Shown piece by piece: positions 23,760 through 36,660 of a stretch of DNA of 64,000 nucleotides. Both the position numbers and the translations under genes were made by a program. Below the pieces are notes generated by a model that saw only the letters and a list, made by a program, of their open reading frames with translations, made no database searches and was not told the DNA's origin. Every line of letters starts with the position of its first letter. Position 1 is the stretch's first letter. The DNA is taken from positions 26,908,755-26,972,754 of the forward strand of contig CM119264.1 of assembly GCA_051294375.1 (NCBI GenBank), given 5' to 3'. Source of the stretch: Paraspadella gotoi (Eukaryota; Chaetognatha).

Positions 23760-25490
23760 CGGATATAATTTTAAAGAGATATATTCTTTAATTAAATAAC
23801 TGAAACGCAGCTAAATAGAAGACAAAAACATCAAATTAGATATTAGATCCCCTAGGCTGTCTCCCCTTTATAGATAAATTTCAAGTAAGCAACATTTACG
23901 TTTGAATGGGACGACGAAATCTAATGAGATTCTTAATGATTTTAATAATTGCGAAAAAAGATTTACAATCTTAAAAGCATTAAAATTCCTAGATGGACTT
24001 CAAAAATAGGTCTTGACGGAACTTTCTCACGAATTTGTGTTATTCCGATGGCAAGCTTCGACGGTACGGAATGACTGCATATATAAAAAAATCTAACATC
24101 GATCGTTTCAGATTGCAATGTATCATAATGCTTGCAAATCCCATGTCGTTCCGCTCCAACATGCAAAACAGTTTTAATTGAAAATCAGGAGGACCATGGG
24201 GACAGTATTCCAAAATTGAACTAACAGCGTGCCACGATTAGCACTCAGACTGAAGATTTAATTGTTAGAGAGTCAGGCGAAAACATTTGACCAGGAAAAA
24301 AAAAAAATTTAATGTTTACTGATCTATGACAATATTACGTGGATAAATGATCTGGGTACTATGGTTTCAAATCTTTTGAAAATTTTAGACTAAAAGAAAA
24401 TCCGTTCCCTTCTAATATTTCAGTATAGGCCGTCACGTTCCGGTCACCGAAGCCCGGCGGATTCGCAAAGGTCGTGGCATTGAAGCCGCGACACAGAATA
24501 TTCAGAACCTATTTCACTTGGGGCCTCCAGCATTGGTTTAAAATTGCCTGAAGCTGATTGGCCAACGAACATATCAATATCTCAGAATCATTTCTAAAAG
24601 TTAAGTGAAAAATCCGAATCACAACCTCACTCAAAAAGCTGGAAAATTATCGTCTCTCAATTTCGTCCACACTCACTACCAGTACCTTGTGAAACCTCAA
24701 GCATCGCTGCATACTTCAATCCCGAATGACCGACAAAGATGCACAGGTCCGAAAATCCGCTCCTGATTGGCCCTCCGACCCCGCGACATTGGAAAAGACA
24801 TTTCCTCCTGCCTGACCTGCAAGAAGAACTCATTACAGGTTGTGACCTTTATTGGCGCATACACACGAAAACATAATTCATCTCTGATCCAAATTTAATT
24901 TTTACATTTTCACAGCATTTTATTCCCTGTTGAATTAATATATCTGGGAGCAACACAAAGAATACTCCCATCACTTGGATGTTGTAATTAATTTCGATGA
25001 TGTCAATGGTGCTTAAAAGACGGAAAAAGTGAAACTTTTCCTTAAAAGGGTAAGAGAATAAGTTATGTTATGAAGCAATTATTCAATTCAAAAATTATTT
25101 GAAATCGTAAAAGGAATAACCCCCGCTCACTTAAATATAAAATAAAATTACAGCTGAAAACTTAAAATCAGCCAAACTTAATAATTAAATCTGTTAATTA
25201 AGACATTTTTTCAAAGAAATGACGGAACTTTTTAAACTTGGAGTCTTTTCTCCTGACTCTTCACAATGAAAATTAAGAACAAAAATTCTAATATTGTTTC
25301 ATTAGTCCCCATATTCTGACAATTGGCTGTTTAAGTAACAGGACGAGACTATGAAATAGTAATACTCTTGATTAATGAATCTAAATTCCCTCCTATACTT
25401 CCTAAAAGGATGAAGTTGTACAATCTTTAATACGTTAATGAACATTATCATTATTTCATGCGGAACTCCTGGGCGCCACCCTTTCATTCT
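23760..25490. other. sequence with scattered coding-like fragments, no intact gene
   Basis: The part 24430-24870 gives protein-like fragments on + interrupted by stops. No domain could be named. The rest is AT-rich. It may belong to the same dead gene as the next entry. Confidence 0.3.
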
Positions 25491-25499
25491 TTAAAAAAA

Positions 25500-28400
25500 A
25501 ACAATTTTCTCATTTTAGGAGACGATCCTGATGTGGCAATTGTTATCATAATGTTATCTGTCAAAGAATTCAAAGCCCACAATTTCAAAAGATGGCAAGA
25601 TTATCCACGTCGCGAATTGAAATCGACTATTTCCATTTCTACACTAGCGCCTGGAGTGGTTTGACCGTACAAAGTAAAACAAGCAGGTAGAGGCACAATT
25701 CAAAAATATAATTTACCTCTTTTACATGTTTAAACGAGGGTATTGCATTGAAATCTTAACCGTGATATGAAGTCAGCCGCTGTATCATGCTATCATGCGT
25801 TTTAAAAATCATTTCCTGGTTTAAAAAATATGTATCAGATAATGGTACTAACTTCGTTGTGCTGATAGAGAAATAAAACGCGAATTTCACCTCATTCAGA
25901 ATGACGAAAAGTTTGGGGCGAAGAGATCGCGAAGCACCAAATCTCCTGGACCTTTGGCCCTCCTCTGCGTCTGCATTGGGGGGAGTCTGGGGAACGCCGC
26001 CGTAGGAATGACAAAAAAGCATCTCAAAGCAGCTTTACCAAGTGATTAGATATTGATACATTTTCTACTAATCTTGGCTGAAATATCAGGCAATTCTTAA
26101 TCGCCGTCCTCTCACTTATTTCAAGGATATAATGCACCAGAGGTTCTTTCTCCTTTAAACCCTGTTATACCTTATTTACATGCTTCATCTGCAGTTATAT
26201 AATTCCTATTCTCCTTCGAAGTACAACCACTACGTGCCTCTTGGGAAATGCGTAAGGAAATCATTGAAAAATTTCTGGCGTCGCTGGTCGTACCGAAATA
26301 CGTAACTTCACTGCAGAAGCGATGTAAATGGTTTTCTTCTCAGACTCTTTAATCCGCTGGACGTGTTGTTATTACTTATGGACCCTATCAATGGCTCGCG
26401 AAACAGGGGTGGAAATTTAGGTGTGATAACTGAAGTCTGGGTGATGGCATCACCCACACGCGAAGACGATACCGTGGGAAACTCGCCAACAAAAAAACAC
26501 TTGCGTCGTCACCTAAAATCTTTAATCCCTTAGAACTCGATCCCTGAATTTGAATTCTTATTGCACACATCTACTTCTCTTGAAATGCGCGTATTTTTAT
26601 TGCATAACCATTAAAATTTTAAATTCAGATCAGTCCAAAATTACCGTCTAAATCCTTGAAAATGTCGACATATGAACGACATGGAATACTTTATGCGACG
26701 ATTCTACCGTACCTCTCGTCATTTGGAAACGGAAAACCCAATGTGAAACTTTTGGATCTCCGACGGGAAACGCATCAGTACCCGACTCCTAAATCAATTC
26801 TCAAGTCTCCAAAAACGAGTTCAAAACTCCTGTGCCGGACATTTTGACGCCCACCAAAGTCTCCTCTCTAATGTACCCCACAAAGCTGACATATCGTCGT
26901 CCTCGCCAAATTCTTCTCCACGCCTAAGATGGCACTTTGACACAACTTACCGAATTCTCACTCAAACAAATCCGTCCACCTTTTCATCAAGGTTAGATCC
27001 CTATTGTTTGTTAACTTAACTTTATAATAATATTATTTTGTTAAATCATTTAGAATGACTCAGAAGATTTCGTAACCTGTCATCCGAATTTGACTCGGAC
27101 AAAAACACGCTCATTCAATCCAACGTCAAAACTAGCAGTCGTGAAAAAGCACGGTCTACAACAACAACAAACTTACTTCAACCGATATGCCGGCCAATTT
27201 GATGACATAGGTGATATTTTTTTTAACATAATAAGTTGCTTACAAGAAACTCAATGAAATTTAATCTTAAAAATAAAACCTTTAACATCATTAATTTTAA
27301 ATCATCTGTTACTAAGGCAAACTGCCAGACACGAAACGGATAGAGCAGAGACGTCGCATGAAGCGCTGTACCGAGCTGATTATTCCGCGGAGAGTTTCGG
27401 GAAAGGGCGCGTTAAGACGCAAGAAAGAAGTTCGTTTCCTGTTGCTCGCTTGGAAGAGGAAGCAGCAACTTCTCGTAAAGACTGATTTCTTTTTACTGAC
27501 AATTTCATTCTTTCCGCTTAATCTCAAATTCGCGAGCATATTTTTCCCAACTATTTGTTACCAGAAGCATCTTTTAACGCTTTCTTCTCTGTTCAAGCCG
27601 ACAAAGCACCACCGGTGCCACAAGTTCTGATCAATTTTTTTGTCGCGTATGTTCGCGAACTTTAAACTGTTTTTTCGAACCTGCCTTTAAAAACTGTTTT
27701 GCGGTCATAGTCCTAATTATTGACTGTGATAAAAATATCACACCTTATTTCAGAGAAACCTATAAATAAATTCAAGATGGGTGACGTCGAACTGATCGAT
27801 GACCTTGGAATATCATCTGGCGGACGAGGACAGCTCTCATTATATGACGATTACTCAGTCTCCCGAGTCCCTGACGCTCGAGGTCTGTCAAGATGCCTCA
27901 ATGGTTTCAATTAACAGATATTACACATTACAAATTTGAGATAAAACTTAGTAATATTTTTCTCAGTTTTGGGTCTAACATTTGGAGTCAATTCCCCTCA
28001 TTTGATATTGGAAATATGATTGGAAAGGAAAACATCATCTGAAGGACTGAGGAGGTAAAATAAATTTGAATATAAGCTTGTTAATAATCTTTAAAATAAT
28101 CACATAAAAATAAAAAAAATAAAAAAATATAATAATTCTATACTCAGGCGATGCTACTGAAAAGCGACGCATCTACAAAGATAACCAAGCTCATCCAACA
28201 CCGAAGAAATGTCATGAAGAGACGCCATCGCTTGCTTTCACTTGATAACGAAAAAACGTCTCTGCCAGCAACAGAAGGATTGCAATTCTTGAAGAACCTT
28301 TTCTGCTCAGCAGACTGACGTCGGCCGACGATGACAACGCGCGTACAACTCGAAACAAACCCTGCCCATGATGGCGTAACCGCGGTTTCAGATTCCCATT

Positions 28401-29110
28401 TTAAAGTCCGCGATGGGAGAGATGACTCCATTCCGTTGATCGTCGGAGGTCCCGACGAAAATTTACTTTCAAGCCCGGCATAAACTAAACTCCATCTCAA
28501 AAGAAATCGCGAGGGCATCCTACGAGGTGGAAACGAGTATCGCGATGCAATCCGGGTATGACTCCCGAACAGTTTGACAAATATCTTTACGATACGTTTG
28601 GCTGGAGAAAATGTCCACTTGCCTCCTAAATCGCGACTTTCAAAATCCAATTGCGAAACTTTTCCTTACAAATCCTTACATCCTTATCTTACCCTACGTC
28701 CAATCCGACTGGTCATCCCGTATCCTCACGTTATGTGCCTTCTCAAAAAAACAAATCTAAACCAAGTCAACGTTCATTTTCAAAAAAACATTTCAAACCT
28801 CATGACTGTCGAAAATCGCGCGCACGTCGAATGGAAGCGTACAGAGAACAACGAAACTTCATGTCGATCTGAAAACGAAAGATTGAGGAAAGAGAAAAAA
28901 GACTCGAAGTTACGTTCTTGAAGAAAAAGAAAGGGAAAAAGCTGAACTCTTGAAATGACCACGAATACGAAAAGAACAAGTTGATTTTGAAACATCAGAG
29001 GGAAATAGAACGGAATTGGAAAAAGAAACTTAATCCCTCAGTGTGAAGACAAACGGGAGTCCTCAAGAGTTGCCTCTAAAATCTTACAAAACAAAGGCAC
29101 TCGTCCAGCT
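25500..29110 (+). pseudogene. decayed multi-exon gene, family not recognised
   Basis: Several short + strand stretches read like protein and abut plausible splice signals, but stops and frame shifts break most of them. Examples: after TTCTCATTTTAG at 25519 (DDPDVAIVIIMLSVKEFKAH...); after CACTTATTTCAAG near 26125 (YNAPEVLSPLNPVIPYLHAS); 26225-26330 (EVQPLRASWEMRKEIIEKFL...); 26656-26840 (with PTPKSILKSPKTSSK); 27053-27210 (NLTRTKTRSFNPTSKLAVV... up to a gtgata donor); 27310-27480 (basic); 27776-27880 (GDVELIDDLGISSGGRG...); 28540-28620 (TPEQFDKYLYDTFGWRK); 28870-28950 (Lys/Glu coil). The order may reflect one large nuclear or coiled-coil protein gene. An alternative is a real gene hit by many assembly errors. 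No function is assigned. Confidence 0.35.
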
Positions 29111-30590
29111 GCGTCCACGAACTTTACCCGCCAAATCTCAAATCACCTCTTTCGCCCAATATCCGCTAATCAGCTACTATCCACGTTGCCTCTAAACGCG
29201 GAAGGCTATGGTGAACAACAAACTCTTCCTCGCTCTTAATCCGATGCGCGGCGCTCGCAATAAAGCGGTCCAAATGTATGGACGACATAACACAATAAGT
29301 TCCGACCGAACCTTTATAAAGGTAGAAAATTTTGAATTCTGCCGCCTTTGGTTGCATTGTTCTTTTAAAGCCATCAAATATTTCCGCGGCCCCGTGCCAC
29401 TTGATTATAAATATTTCTTACGTCATCAACGTAAATTTTTCTCCATTGACAAGGGGCGTAGATCACGCGCGCAGAAAAACAATTTTATTGCCATTCAGGC
29501 AAGTGTATTGGATAAATAATGATATTGAACCTGGTATGCAGTTGCTTTATCACCAAATAAATGAAGTTCAAAACACACCGGGGTCTATTTTTTAATTATA
29601 TTACAAAAACGTCACAATCTGATTCATACATTAAATATTAAAGAAATATCAAAAGTATTAGTTCAGCCTAAGTCTTTAGTATGTTTAGATGACGTAATCT
29701 TCAAGAACCAAAAACGATATATTCCAGTTTGCCCTGATGCTGAACAGTTGCAGTCCAAGTCGCAGAGCATGCTTACGAAAAAGGTGTGAACCTAGAAATA
29801 CAATAGATAGCTAGCTGTTAGTTTAAATGTTCACTGGTCTAGTTAGTCAGCTGATAGTGTATGATGTAAATATTGATACTGTGCTATTATTTTACTGTTG
29901 CAAAATTATTTATTTCGGGAAGCCCCTCGGAAGGTTTCACTAGATAATCGAGGTCGAATGGGCGGGGTGTTAAAAAACCTTTCACGGCGCTTCCCGAAAC
30001 CTCATTAACGATGTTAAGTTATTGGTATTATCTCAATTTCCCTCGATCTCCTCTACGTTATAAATATGATTCTCAAATTCCTCCGCGCTCCTTCGATCGC
30101 GCTCGCGTGCCTCTTCCTCTTCCTCCTCCTTCTCCATATTCTCCTCTTCTTCCTCCCCTTTCCTCCGCGGACGCTGTCGTGCCTCCATGGCATCAGTTTT
30201 CTGCTTTCCTCTCGATTCGCACCTCCGTTCTCGATTATTATTTTTAGTGTTTATTGGTACCTTGGAATCCGAGGGTCATACAAGTAGGTTATTAAATAGT
30301 TAGTAAATATTTAATCGAATTCTTACTGTTTATAATAAATAGCTTAGCTAATTATTATAAATTGCTCGATTGCTAGTTATTGATTAATCGTTTTTACTTC
30401 AGGGCTTTTCAACCTATCTCATCGCTTTTTTGTCTTTTACTCTACTACATTTAATACAATACAATGTTAAAAGCATTCCCTCGACTTCATTCCTTAGATA
30501 TTATTCACTTAGAACTCGAAAAGTCTCCACCTCACGGTATTTTCGTGACATCTACTTTGAATACGAGGAGGAAAAGGAGAAAGACGTTCT
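29110..30590. other. intergenic sequence, no gene recognised
   Basis: Short frames on + (29208-29519) and a TCCTCC-rich patch at 30110-30170 were examined. No domain or splice structure was recognised. Confidence 0.4.
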
Positions 30591-30592
30591 TT

Positions 30593-30594
<2 letters not shown>

Positions 30595-30639
<45 letters not shown>

Positions 30640-30832
30640 TCTCTCTCTCTTCTCTCTCTCTCTATCTCTCTCTCTCTCTCTCTCTTTTCTCCTGCTCTGT
30701 CTCCCTCTTTTCTCTCTCTCTCCTCCCTATTCTCTCTTCTCTCTTCTCTCTCTCTCTCTCTTCTCTCTTTCTCTCTCTCTTTCTCTATCTCTCTTTCTCT
30801 CTCCTCTCCCTCCCCCCTCTCTCCCCCATTCT
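30595..30832. repeat. long imperfect CT-rich tract
   Basis: CTCTCT runs broken by TTCTCTC and TATCTC. It yields long Leu/Ser frames on + and Arg/Glu frames on - that are not genes. Confidence 0.9.
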
Positions 30833-30961
30833 TCCCACAAAAGCCCAAACCGCGAAGGTGGAAACGATGGATGGCCCAAAGTGTCGCCGGCATCGAGCGT
30901 CGACGTTGCCGGTGCAAGTTGCCGGTATAACGTCGTCGATACGTGCTTTTTATAAAAGTTT

Positions 30962-30986
30962 NNNNNNNNNNNNNNNNNNNNNNNNN
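30962..30986. other. assembly gap (25 N)
   Basis: A run of N. Confidence 0.99.
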
Positions 30987-31384
30987 TAATTGACTGCGTT
31001 GAGTTGACAATTGACGCGTCACCATCGTAGCGTCCCGTCGTGCGACCTAAATTTCTTTCCTTCCCGTCGTCAAAAATTATCGTCGAATGACGTCGTCGTC
31101 GTCGTCGAAATATATGCGACGTCATCGGAAACGGTCGTCGCGTTACCCCGCGGGGAGAGAACGGTGAGAGGGCGTGGCAGATCCCTCTCCCTCCATCCTC
31201 CTCCCCCCCCAAAAAAAGGGGGGGCACCGTTAATGGGGTTGGAATCCGTCGTAAGCCTTTTCGTCTGCTCTTCCTTCCCCCCCCCCAACCGCTCTACACC
31301 CTTTTTTGTCTCTCTCGGTTCTAATTCCCTTCGTCCATCCGCGAAAAGCGAACGGATTAGTCGCCACCTGGGGGGGAAAGACGT

Positions 31385-31650
31385 GTGGTTGCGGATCGTG
31401 GGTGGGAAATCGTGGATTGTGGGCGGCGTGAATTTTTGGGTGATTTAAAAATTGTGGATTGTGTAGAAATTTTGAAATGATGGATTTGGGGGAGTTCTTT
31501 AAGAGGGGCGGATTTGGGAATGTGACGGTGATTTAGAAATCGTGGAATAATGGCAGTGTGGGATTGTGGAAGTTTGGAACTCGCGGATTGTGGGCAGCGT
31601 GCATAGACTGGATAGTGGATCCTGGGGATTTAAATATCGTGGATTGTGAG
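31385..31650 (+). repeat. degenerate tandem repeat, GTGGATTGTGGG-like
   Basis: Irregular units built from AAATCGTGGATTGTG and GGGCGGCGTGAA, about 25-35 bases each and strongly diverged. Nothing coding is seen. Confidence 0.5.
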
Positions 31651-32161
31651 AAGTAAGGTTTTTTATTTTCCATTTCTTTCCTACAATTCTGTATTTTGTG
31701 ACTATTGTTTTCCTTAAAATTTGGCACTTCTGTCTTATCTCCTATTATATGAAAAAATTGAAAGATTTATTATTTTACTATATTAGACATCATTCTTGTT
31801 AAGAAGTCATTTATTGAAAATTTCAAAAATATGTACAACAAGTCTGAACAGAAAGGGTGGAGAGGATTTGTTATGGGATATCAGGTCATTGGATATTCAT
31901 TATTATTGAGGGTTAAGATTCAAAAGTAGAATCGTATTTCTGATATATGAAAATCCACGATTTGAAAGTCAAGATTTATTTTATCGGATATCGACGTCGT
32001 CACTTTCGTCGTCGTTTTTCGTCGTCGCTCGCTTTTGGTCAGCGACGCGACTTAATCAATTACAGTCGTCGCGGATTTAATCCGAAAGTCGGAAATCGTC
32101 CCGTCGATCAATGACGTCTCGTCTGATAGCGTCGTTTGCCGTCGTCGGGCTGAGCGTCGGT

Positions 32162-32164
<3 letters not shown>

Positions 32165-32199
<35 letters not shown>

Positions 32200-32251
32200 A
32201 GGAGAGAGAGAGAGAGAGAGAGAGAAGAGAAGAGAGAGAGAGAGAAGAAGA
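32165..32251. repeat. (GA)n microsatellite, interrupted
   Basis: GA runs broken by GGAGAAGG and AGAAGAG. Confidence 0.93.
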
Positions 32252-32389
32252 GTGTAGTTGGAGTCTGAGGGCGATTACATTAATGAGGCGCTTTGATATG
32301 GGATAAAAGCAAATCAATAAATGGGATGTTTCTCTTGGGGGACGTGATGACGACAGTCATTGTAATTTGTACGACGACGTATGTTCGGA

Positions 32390-33225
32390 AGACTTTTAGC
32401 TTATTTGGCTTATTAGCTTTATTGCGCTGTATTGGCTTATTGGCTTATTAGCTTTATGGCTTATTGGCCTTATTGCTCGTCACTCGCATCATGTGAATTT
32501 CTCGAAGAGCAAAAAACGTAGCTTATCTTGTTACACTTTATCGATATTGTTGATGTAACTTTTTTCCTTAGCTACCTCAGTTAATTTGATTTATAATTTT
32601 ATAGGCAAAACTAATGGTTTATTTTGACGTTAATGCGGATTTAGGCTCCGCAGTATAAAACAAATATTTCACCATCATTTATCGAAATTTCCCCATAACT
32701 TTTTGTCGGAGCAAATCGGGAATTTAGATTTAGATTTAGATTAATTAAGAATCAAAAGGTTGTGCTAAAAACAAGATAAGCGTTCCGAGCGATGGGCACT
32801 CGGAGCTCTATCGATCTAAAAAAAAGTTAAAAGGAACCCAAAATGTAAAGTAGCAAAGTGCCACTACTCTAGTGGCAAGTAGTTATCGCCCATCGCGACG
32901 CCATCGACGGAGTAAATGGCACCGAAATTCGTCTGACGAAGAAAAAAAAAGTGGGCGTGGCGAAAAACGGCGCCTTTTTTTTCGCCCCGACGCCCACGTG
33001 GGGTGAGGATCGGAGGCGGCGATGCGGCGGCGGTGCGGCCACGATTCGCTGCTGCGGGGGTGCTTCGGTGCGAGTCGAACGTGGGAAGATTGTCTGTAAC
33101 TAAAGATGATAAATTCGTTAGTAACTTTTAAACGCTGGATTGGTAATTTGAGAAATGAATGGGCGCCTTAAACGAACTGCAAAGTAAAAAAAAATCGCAC
33201 TTTGTCGTGGTTATATTTCATACCC
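32390..33225. other. intergenic sequence, no gene recognised
   Basis: Contains near-repeats of TTGGCTTATTAGCTTTAT at 32396-32475 and a CpG-rich block at 32940-33070. No gene recognised. Confidence 0.4.
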
Positions 33226-33239
33226 CGCTTCTCCTCCAA

Positions 33240-33435
33240 GAATTGGCGCCACCTGTGGCCCAGGAGGTAGCACCATCTCCTCTCAACCGAGAAAACTCGG
33301 GTTCGCGCCTTTCTGATTCGCACAAGAAAGTACGACCCACCTGTCGTGACGGACTACAGCCCGTGTGTGCAACGGACGGTGAACTGCTCGCGGCATCGTC
33401 TTCCAGACTGGCATCACAGGCAACCCGGCTGTGAT
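33240..33435 (+). mobile_element. candidate tRNA-derived SINE
   Basis: TGGCCCAGGAGGTAGC resembles an RNA polymerase III A box. GGGTTCGCGCC about 45 bases later resembles a B box. Between them is an anticodon-arm-like CTCCTCTCAACCGAG. About 120 bases of non-tRNA sequence follow. It does not fold into a convincing complete tRNA, so a SINE head is more likely than a functional tRNA. Confidence 0.35.
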
Positions 33436-33779
33436 TAACTGAGATTCAGTAAATTCAGCGATTTTGTGAATATTGAAAAAAGTTGTCAAAAATCTTGCCT
33501 TGCTTTTTGGTTTAACAAAATAAATGTAAAAAAGATGTGAAATCACAATAAAACTTCCGGCTAAATTTTAATTTAAATTTAGATTTTCATGAAATTTGAA
33601 AATAAATTCAACGATTGTAGGTGCATTTTTTTTCCAAAATCGCCCTAAATTTCGTCTTTTTTTTTTCCGAGTCTATTTATATTTTGAGTAAATTAATGTT
33701 TTGATTTCTCGGTTATGAGTTATCGGTGGGCGTGAGGTTCGTTTCAGTGGGCGGGACGACCTAATGATTTTGGGTATCA

Positions 33780-33782
<3 letters not shown>

Positions 33783-33833
<51 letters not shown>
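33783..33833. repeat. (CT)n microsatellite
   Basis: A perfect CT run of about 25 units. Confidence 0.97.
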
Positions 33834-33837
<4 letters not shown>

Positions 33838-33954
33838 GGGCGTGGCCCCGCCGCCGGCGCCTTCCATGGGCCCGATGCGAGACTAAAAATTCGATTTGGT
33901 TTCGTAATCGAGACGAAAAAGGCGACGACGACGATGACGACGAAAATGAAACGA

Positions 33955-34245
33955 GGACCATGCCATGCTGAACGTCAACCACCATGGCAAACATTGGCCA
34001 ATATTTTCACCACAGCCGCCATGTGAAACGGCAGCCACGAAGACAAATCGAACCACTTTAAACCAAAGCCAATAAATAAAACGGCTGCCACCCTGTTAAA
34101 CCTCTACCATCATGTCAAACCGCGGCCACAATATTAAACCTTTACCGTCATGTCATACCGCTGCCACCATGTTAAATCTCCACCGTCCGTTCGAACCGCG
34201 GCCACCATGTTAAACCTCTGCCGTCATGTCTTACTGAAGCCACTT
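33955..34245 (+). repeat. degenerate minisatellite, about 38-base unit with repeated GCCACCATG
   Basis: About seven diverged units of CCGCGGCCACCATGTTAAAC plus CTCTGCCGTCATGTCAAA. The core GCCACCATG occurs exactly twice and in near form several more times. No long open frame is conserved across units. Confidence 0.7.
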
Positions 34246-34335
34246 TGACCCTCTCATTGAATTCAGTTTTTTCCACCCAAAAAATGTTTCGCCTCCACGA
34301 ATCCAGTTTCGCTCCGACGCCAATGGGCGAAGAGA

Positions 34336-34885
34336 GAGTTCGTCGTCGTCATCCTCATCGTCGTCGTCGTTGTCGTCATCATCATCCTATTCTTCATCGT
34401 TGTCATCCCAGTCGACACAGAAACAAAGCTGTATTCGCCGATTATTAATGTTATTGTCATTTTTACAATTGTTAGACCCAAAAACCTTTGTCATCATTGC
34501 CATCGACAGAGTCTTAGCCGTCATCTTCTAAAAAGATCGATTTAATCTCATTTCAGCCAATGAGCAGATTGGGTTCGACTCTACGCCGTCGCTGACGTCG
34601 TCGTCGTTGTCGTCGTCATCTTCGTCGTCATTGGATTTGTTTCTGCGGATTTTTCGCTCCTTCCCCTCCGGCTCATGTTCCAGTGTCTTCGTAAAAATCC
34701 GTGTCAGACTCTCGTTCGAGTTTACTCTCCGTTTTCGAGGTCGTCAACTCTGTTTTTCTTGTTGTTTTCTCCTTTGTTTTGGAAAACGTTGGAATACGTC
34801 GTCCTTAAAGGGGATTTGGCGTCGTTTTCGTCGTTGTCGTTTTCCTCGTCGTCTTCGTCGTCGTCGTCGTCATATTCGCTGTCGT
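34336..34885. repeat. (GTC)n-rich tracts
   Basis: Clusters at 34338-34400, 34586-34640 and 34820-34880 made of TCGTCG, TCATCA and TCGTTG. The reading frames here are Ser- or Arg-rich artefacts. Confidence 0.8.
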
Positions 34886-34940
34886 TTTCTTTCTCTACAC
34901 TAACCTTTTACGTTCTTGCTTTCTTTTTCCTCTCTCCCCG

Positions 34941-35318
34941 TTTTTAGTTACGCCGCGAGGACTCGCGGAGAAACTCTATAAGTCACTTTTCGGTCGGTCT
35001 GTCGGTCCGTCGATATGTCTGCCCATTGGTCAGTCCCACTTACGTTTAAAATACGTATAATTCGCTTTTAGTTGGTTGTTCATTTGTTTAGACAGAAAAA
35101 ACCTCAAATCTAAGGGACTGCTATTGCCACCTTCAGGAATTCCTAAAACTAAAGATGAAAGACAGAATTTTGATGCAGTGCATGTTATAAATACATAAGC
35201 AAAAAAGTTATTTAGTCATGTTATGTATATGTCATATCATGTCATGTCACCGAAGGTAAAATACACGTGAAAATAAAGTCACTGCGGCGCAACACATTGG
35301 AATTACCGTTATTGTTTT
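34941..35318 (-). mobile_element. dispersed non-autonomous element, family with GTTGCGCCGC ends, copy A
   Basis: Read on -: the start is AACGGTAATTCCAATGTGTT then GCGCCGCAGTGAC. The middle carries repeated GTCATGTCA-like words. Near the end lies an ACCGACAGACCGACC-like tetranucleotide run, then a hairpin CCGCGAGTCCTCGCGG, then TAACTAAAAA. Copies lie at 47784-48164, 48196-48481, 40973-41151 and 50720-51137. It has no coding capacity. Confidence 0.65.
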
Positions 35319-35499
35319 TTCATACATATATCCACTCCATCTTTTAATTATTTCCCATCACTCTCTTCTTGTCTCCCTCTTTCCTTTTTCTATTTTCCTC
35401 GGTCTTTCTTTCTTTCTTATTACTTTCCTCCGCATTCTTCTCTGTCACTATTTGTTTTAATTTTTCGTCCCATTATTTTATCAATCAAATTCAAAAAAT

Positions 35500-36065
35500 C
35501 TTTTCCACTCTTTATCTCCCCTTTTTTTTTCTTTCCTCCCTTTCTTCCACCTCCGAACTCCTAAACTCTCCCCTTTTTTCTTTCCTCCCTTTTCTTCCAC
35601 ATCCGAACTCCTAAAACTCTCCCTTTTTTTTCTTTCCTCCTTTCTTCCATCCTCCGAATCCTAAAATCTCCCCTTTTTTTTTCTTTCCTACCTTTCTTCT
35701 CTCCGACTCCTAACCCCCTTTTCTAGCCTCCCTTCCACTACTCCTAACTACCCCTTTTTTTTCATTTCCTCCCTTATTCTTCCCACCTACCGAACTCCTA
35801 ACTTCTTCCCCCTTGTTTTTTTTTTCTTTCCTCCCTTATCTTACCACCATCCGACTCCTAAACTCTCCCCTTATTTTTTCTTTCCTCACTTTCTTCTCCT
35901 CCGAAACTCCTAAACTCTTCCCCTTTTTTTCTTTTCCCTTTCTTCCACCTCCGAACTCCTAAACTCTTCCCTTTTTTTCTTTCCTCCCTTTCTTCCTCCT
36001 CCGAACTCCTAACTCTCCCCATTTTTTTCTTTCCTCCCTTTCTTACACCTCCGAAACATAAACTC
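35500..36065 (+). repeat. pyrimidine minisatellite, about 10-11 units of about 51-53 bases
   Basis: The unit is CCCCTTTTTTTTCTTTCCTC then CCTTTCTTCCACCTCCGAAC then TCCTAAACTCT, with small indels between units. This is the third pyrimidine-strand minisatellite in the window; its sequence differs from those at 13.8 and 19.1 kb. Confidence 0.88.
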
Positions 36066-36152
36066 TACCGCTTTCGTGGGTTTGCTGTCCGCGTTCGCCA
36101 GAGGAACATTAACTTTTTTTTGCCTCGTTGCTCTGTTTTTTATATAATCGGA

Positions 36153-36154
<2 letters not shown>

Positions 36155-36188
<34 letters not shown>

Positions 36189-36660
36189 TTCTCTCTCTCT
36201 CTCTCTCTCTCTACTCTCTTCTCTCTTACTCTTTTCTGCCTGTCTGTCTCCCTCCCCCTCTTGTTCTCTTTTTCATTTTTCCCCAAGCTTTTCAGTATCC
36301 ATTTTCACTCTTGTGCTCCGCCTCGATGCCAGCGTGGGTTTGCTCTCTCCTCCTTCTCCGCCTCTCTCTCGGTCTCTCTCTCTCTCGTTATCTCTTCACG
36401 TCTCTCTCTCTCTCGTCTCTTCTGTCTCTCTCTGTCTGTCTTTTTTCTCTCTCCTACTGTTTCTTTTCTTTCACCAGTTTCTTAATCCTTTCCTTCTCGT
36501 CTATATTTCCTTTCACACACGTCCTCCTCCTCCCACTGAGTTCTCGTCCTCGCTGCTCTTTCGTCCGCCTCTCTCTCTCTCTCTCCTCTCTCTTTCTCTC
36601 CTCTCTCTCTCTCTCTCTCTACTTCTTTCTCCCTCTCTCTCTCTCTCTCCCCTCTTTTTG
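36155..36660. repeat. CT-rich region with several (CT)n runs
   Basis: Runs at 36158-36213, 36366-36440 and 36570-36650 are separated by mixed pyrimidine sequence. Long Leu/Ser frames here are artefacts. Confidence 0.85.

Noticed and set aside
25756-26022. Bacterial-looking - strand frame containing VILNEVKF
   Set aside because: The phrase resembles spurious frames common in bacterial annotations; there is no other bacterial signal and the region is crossed by + strand decayed exons.
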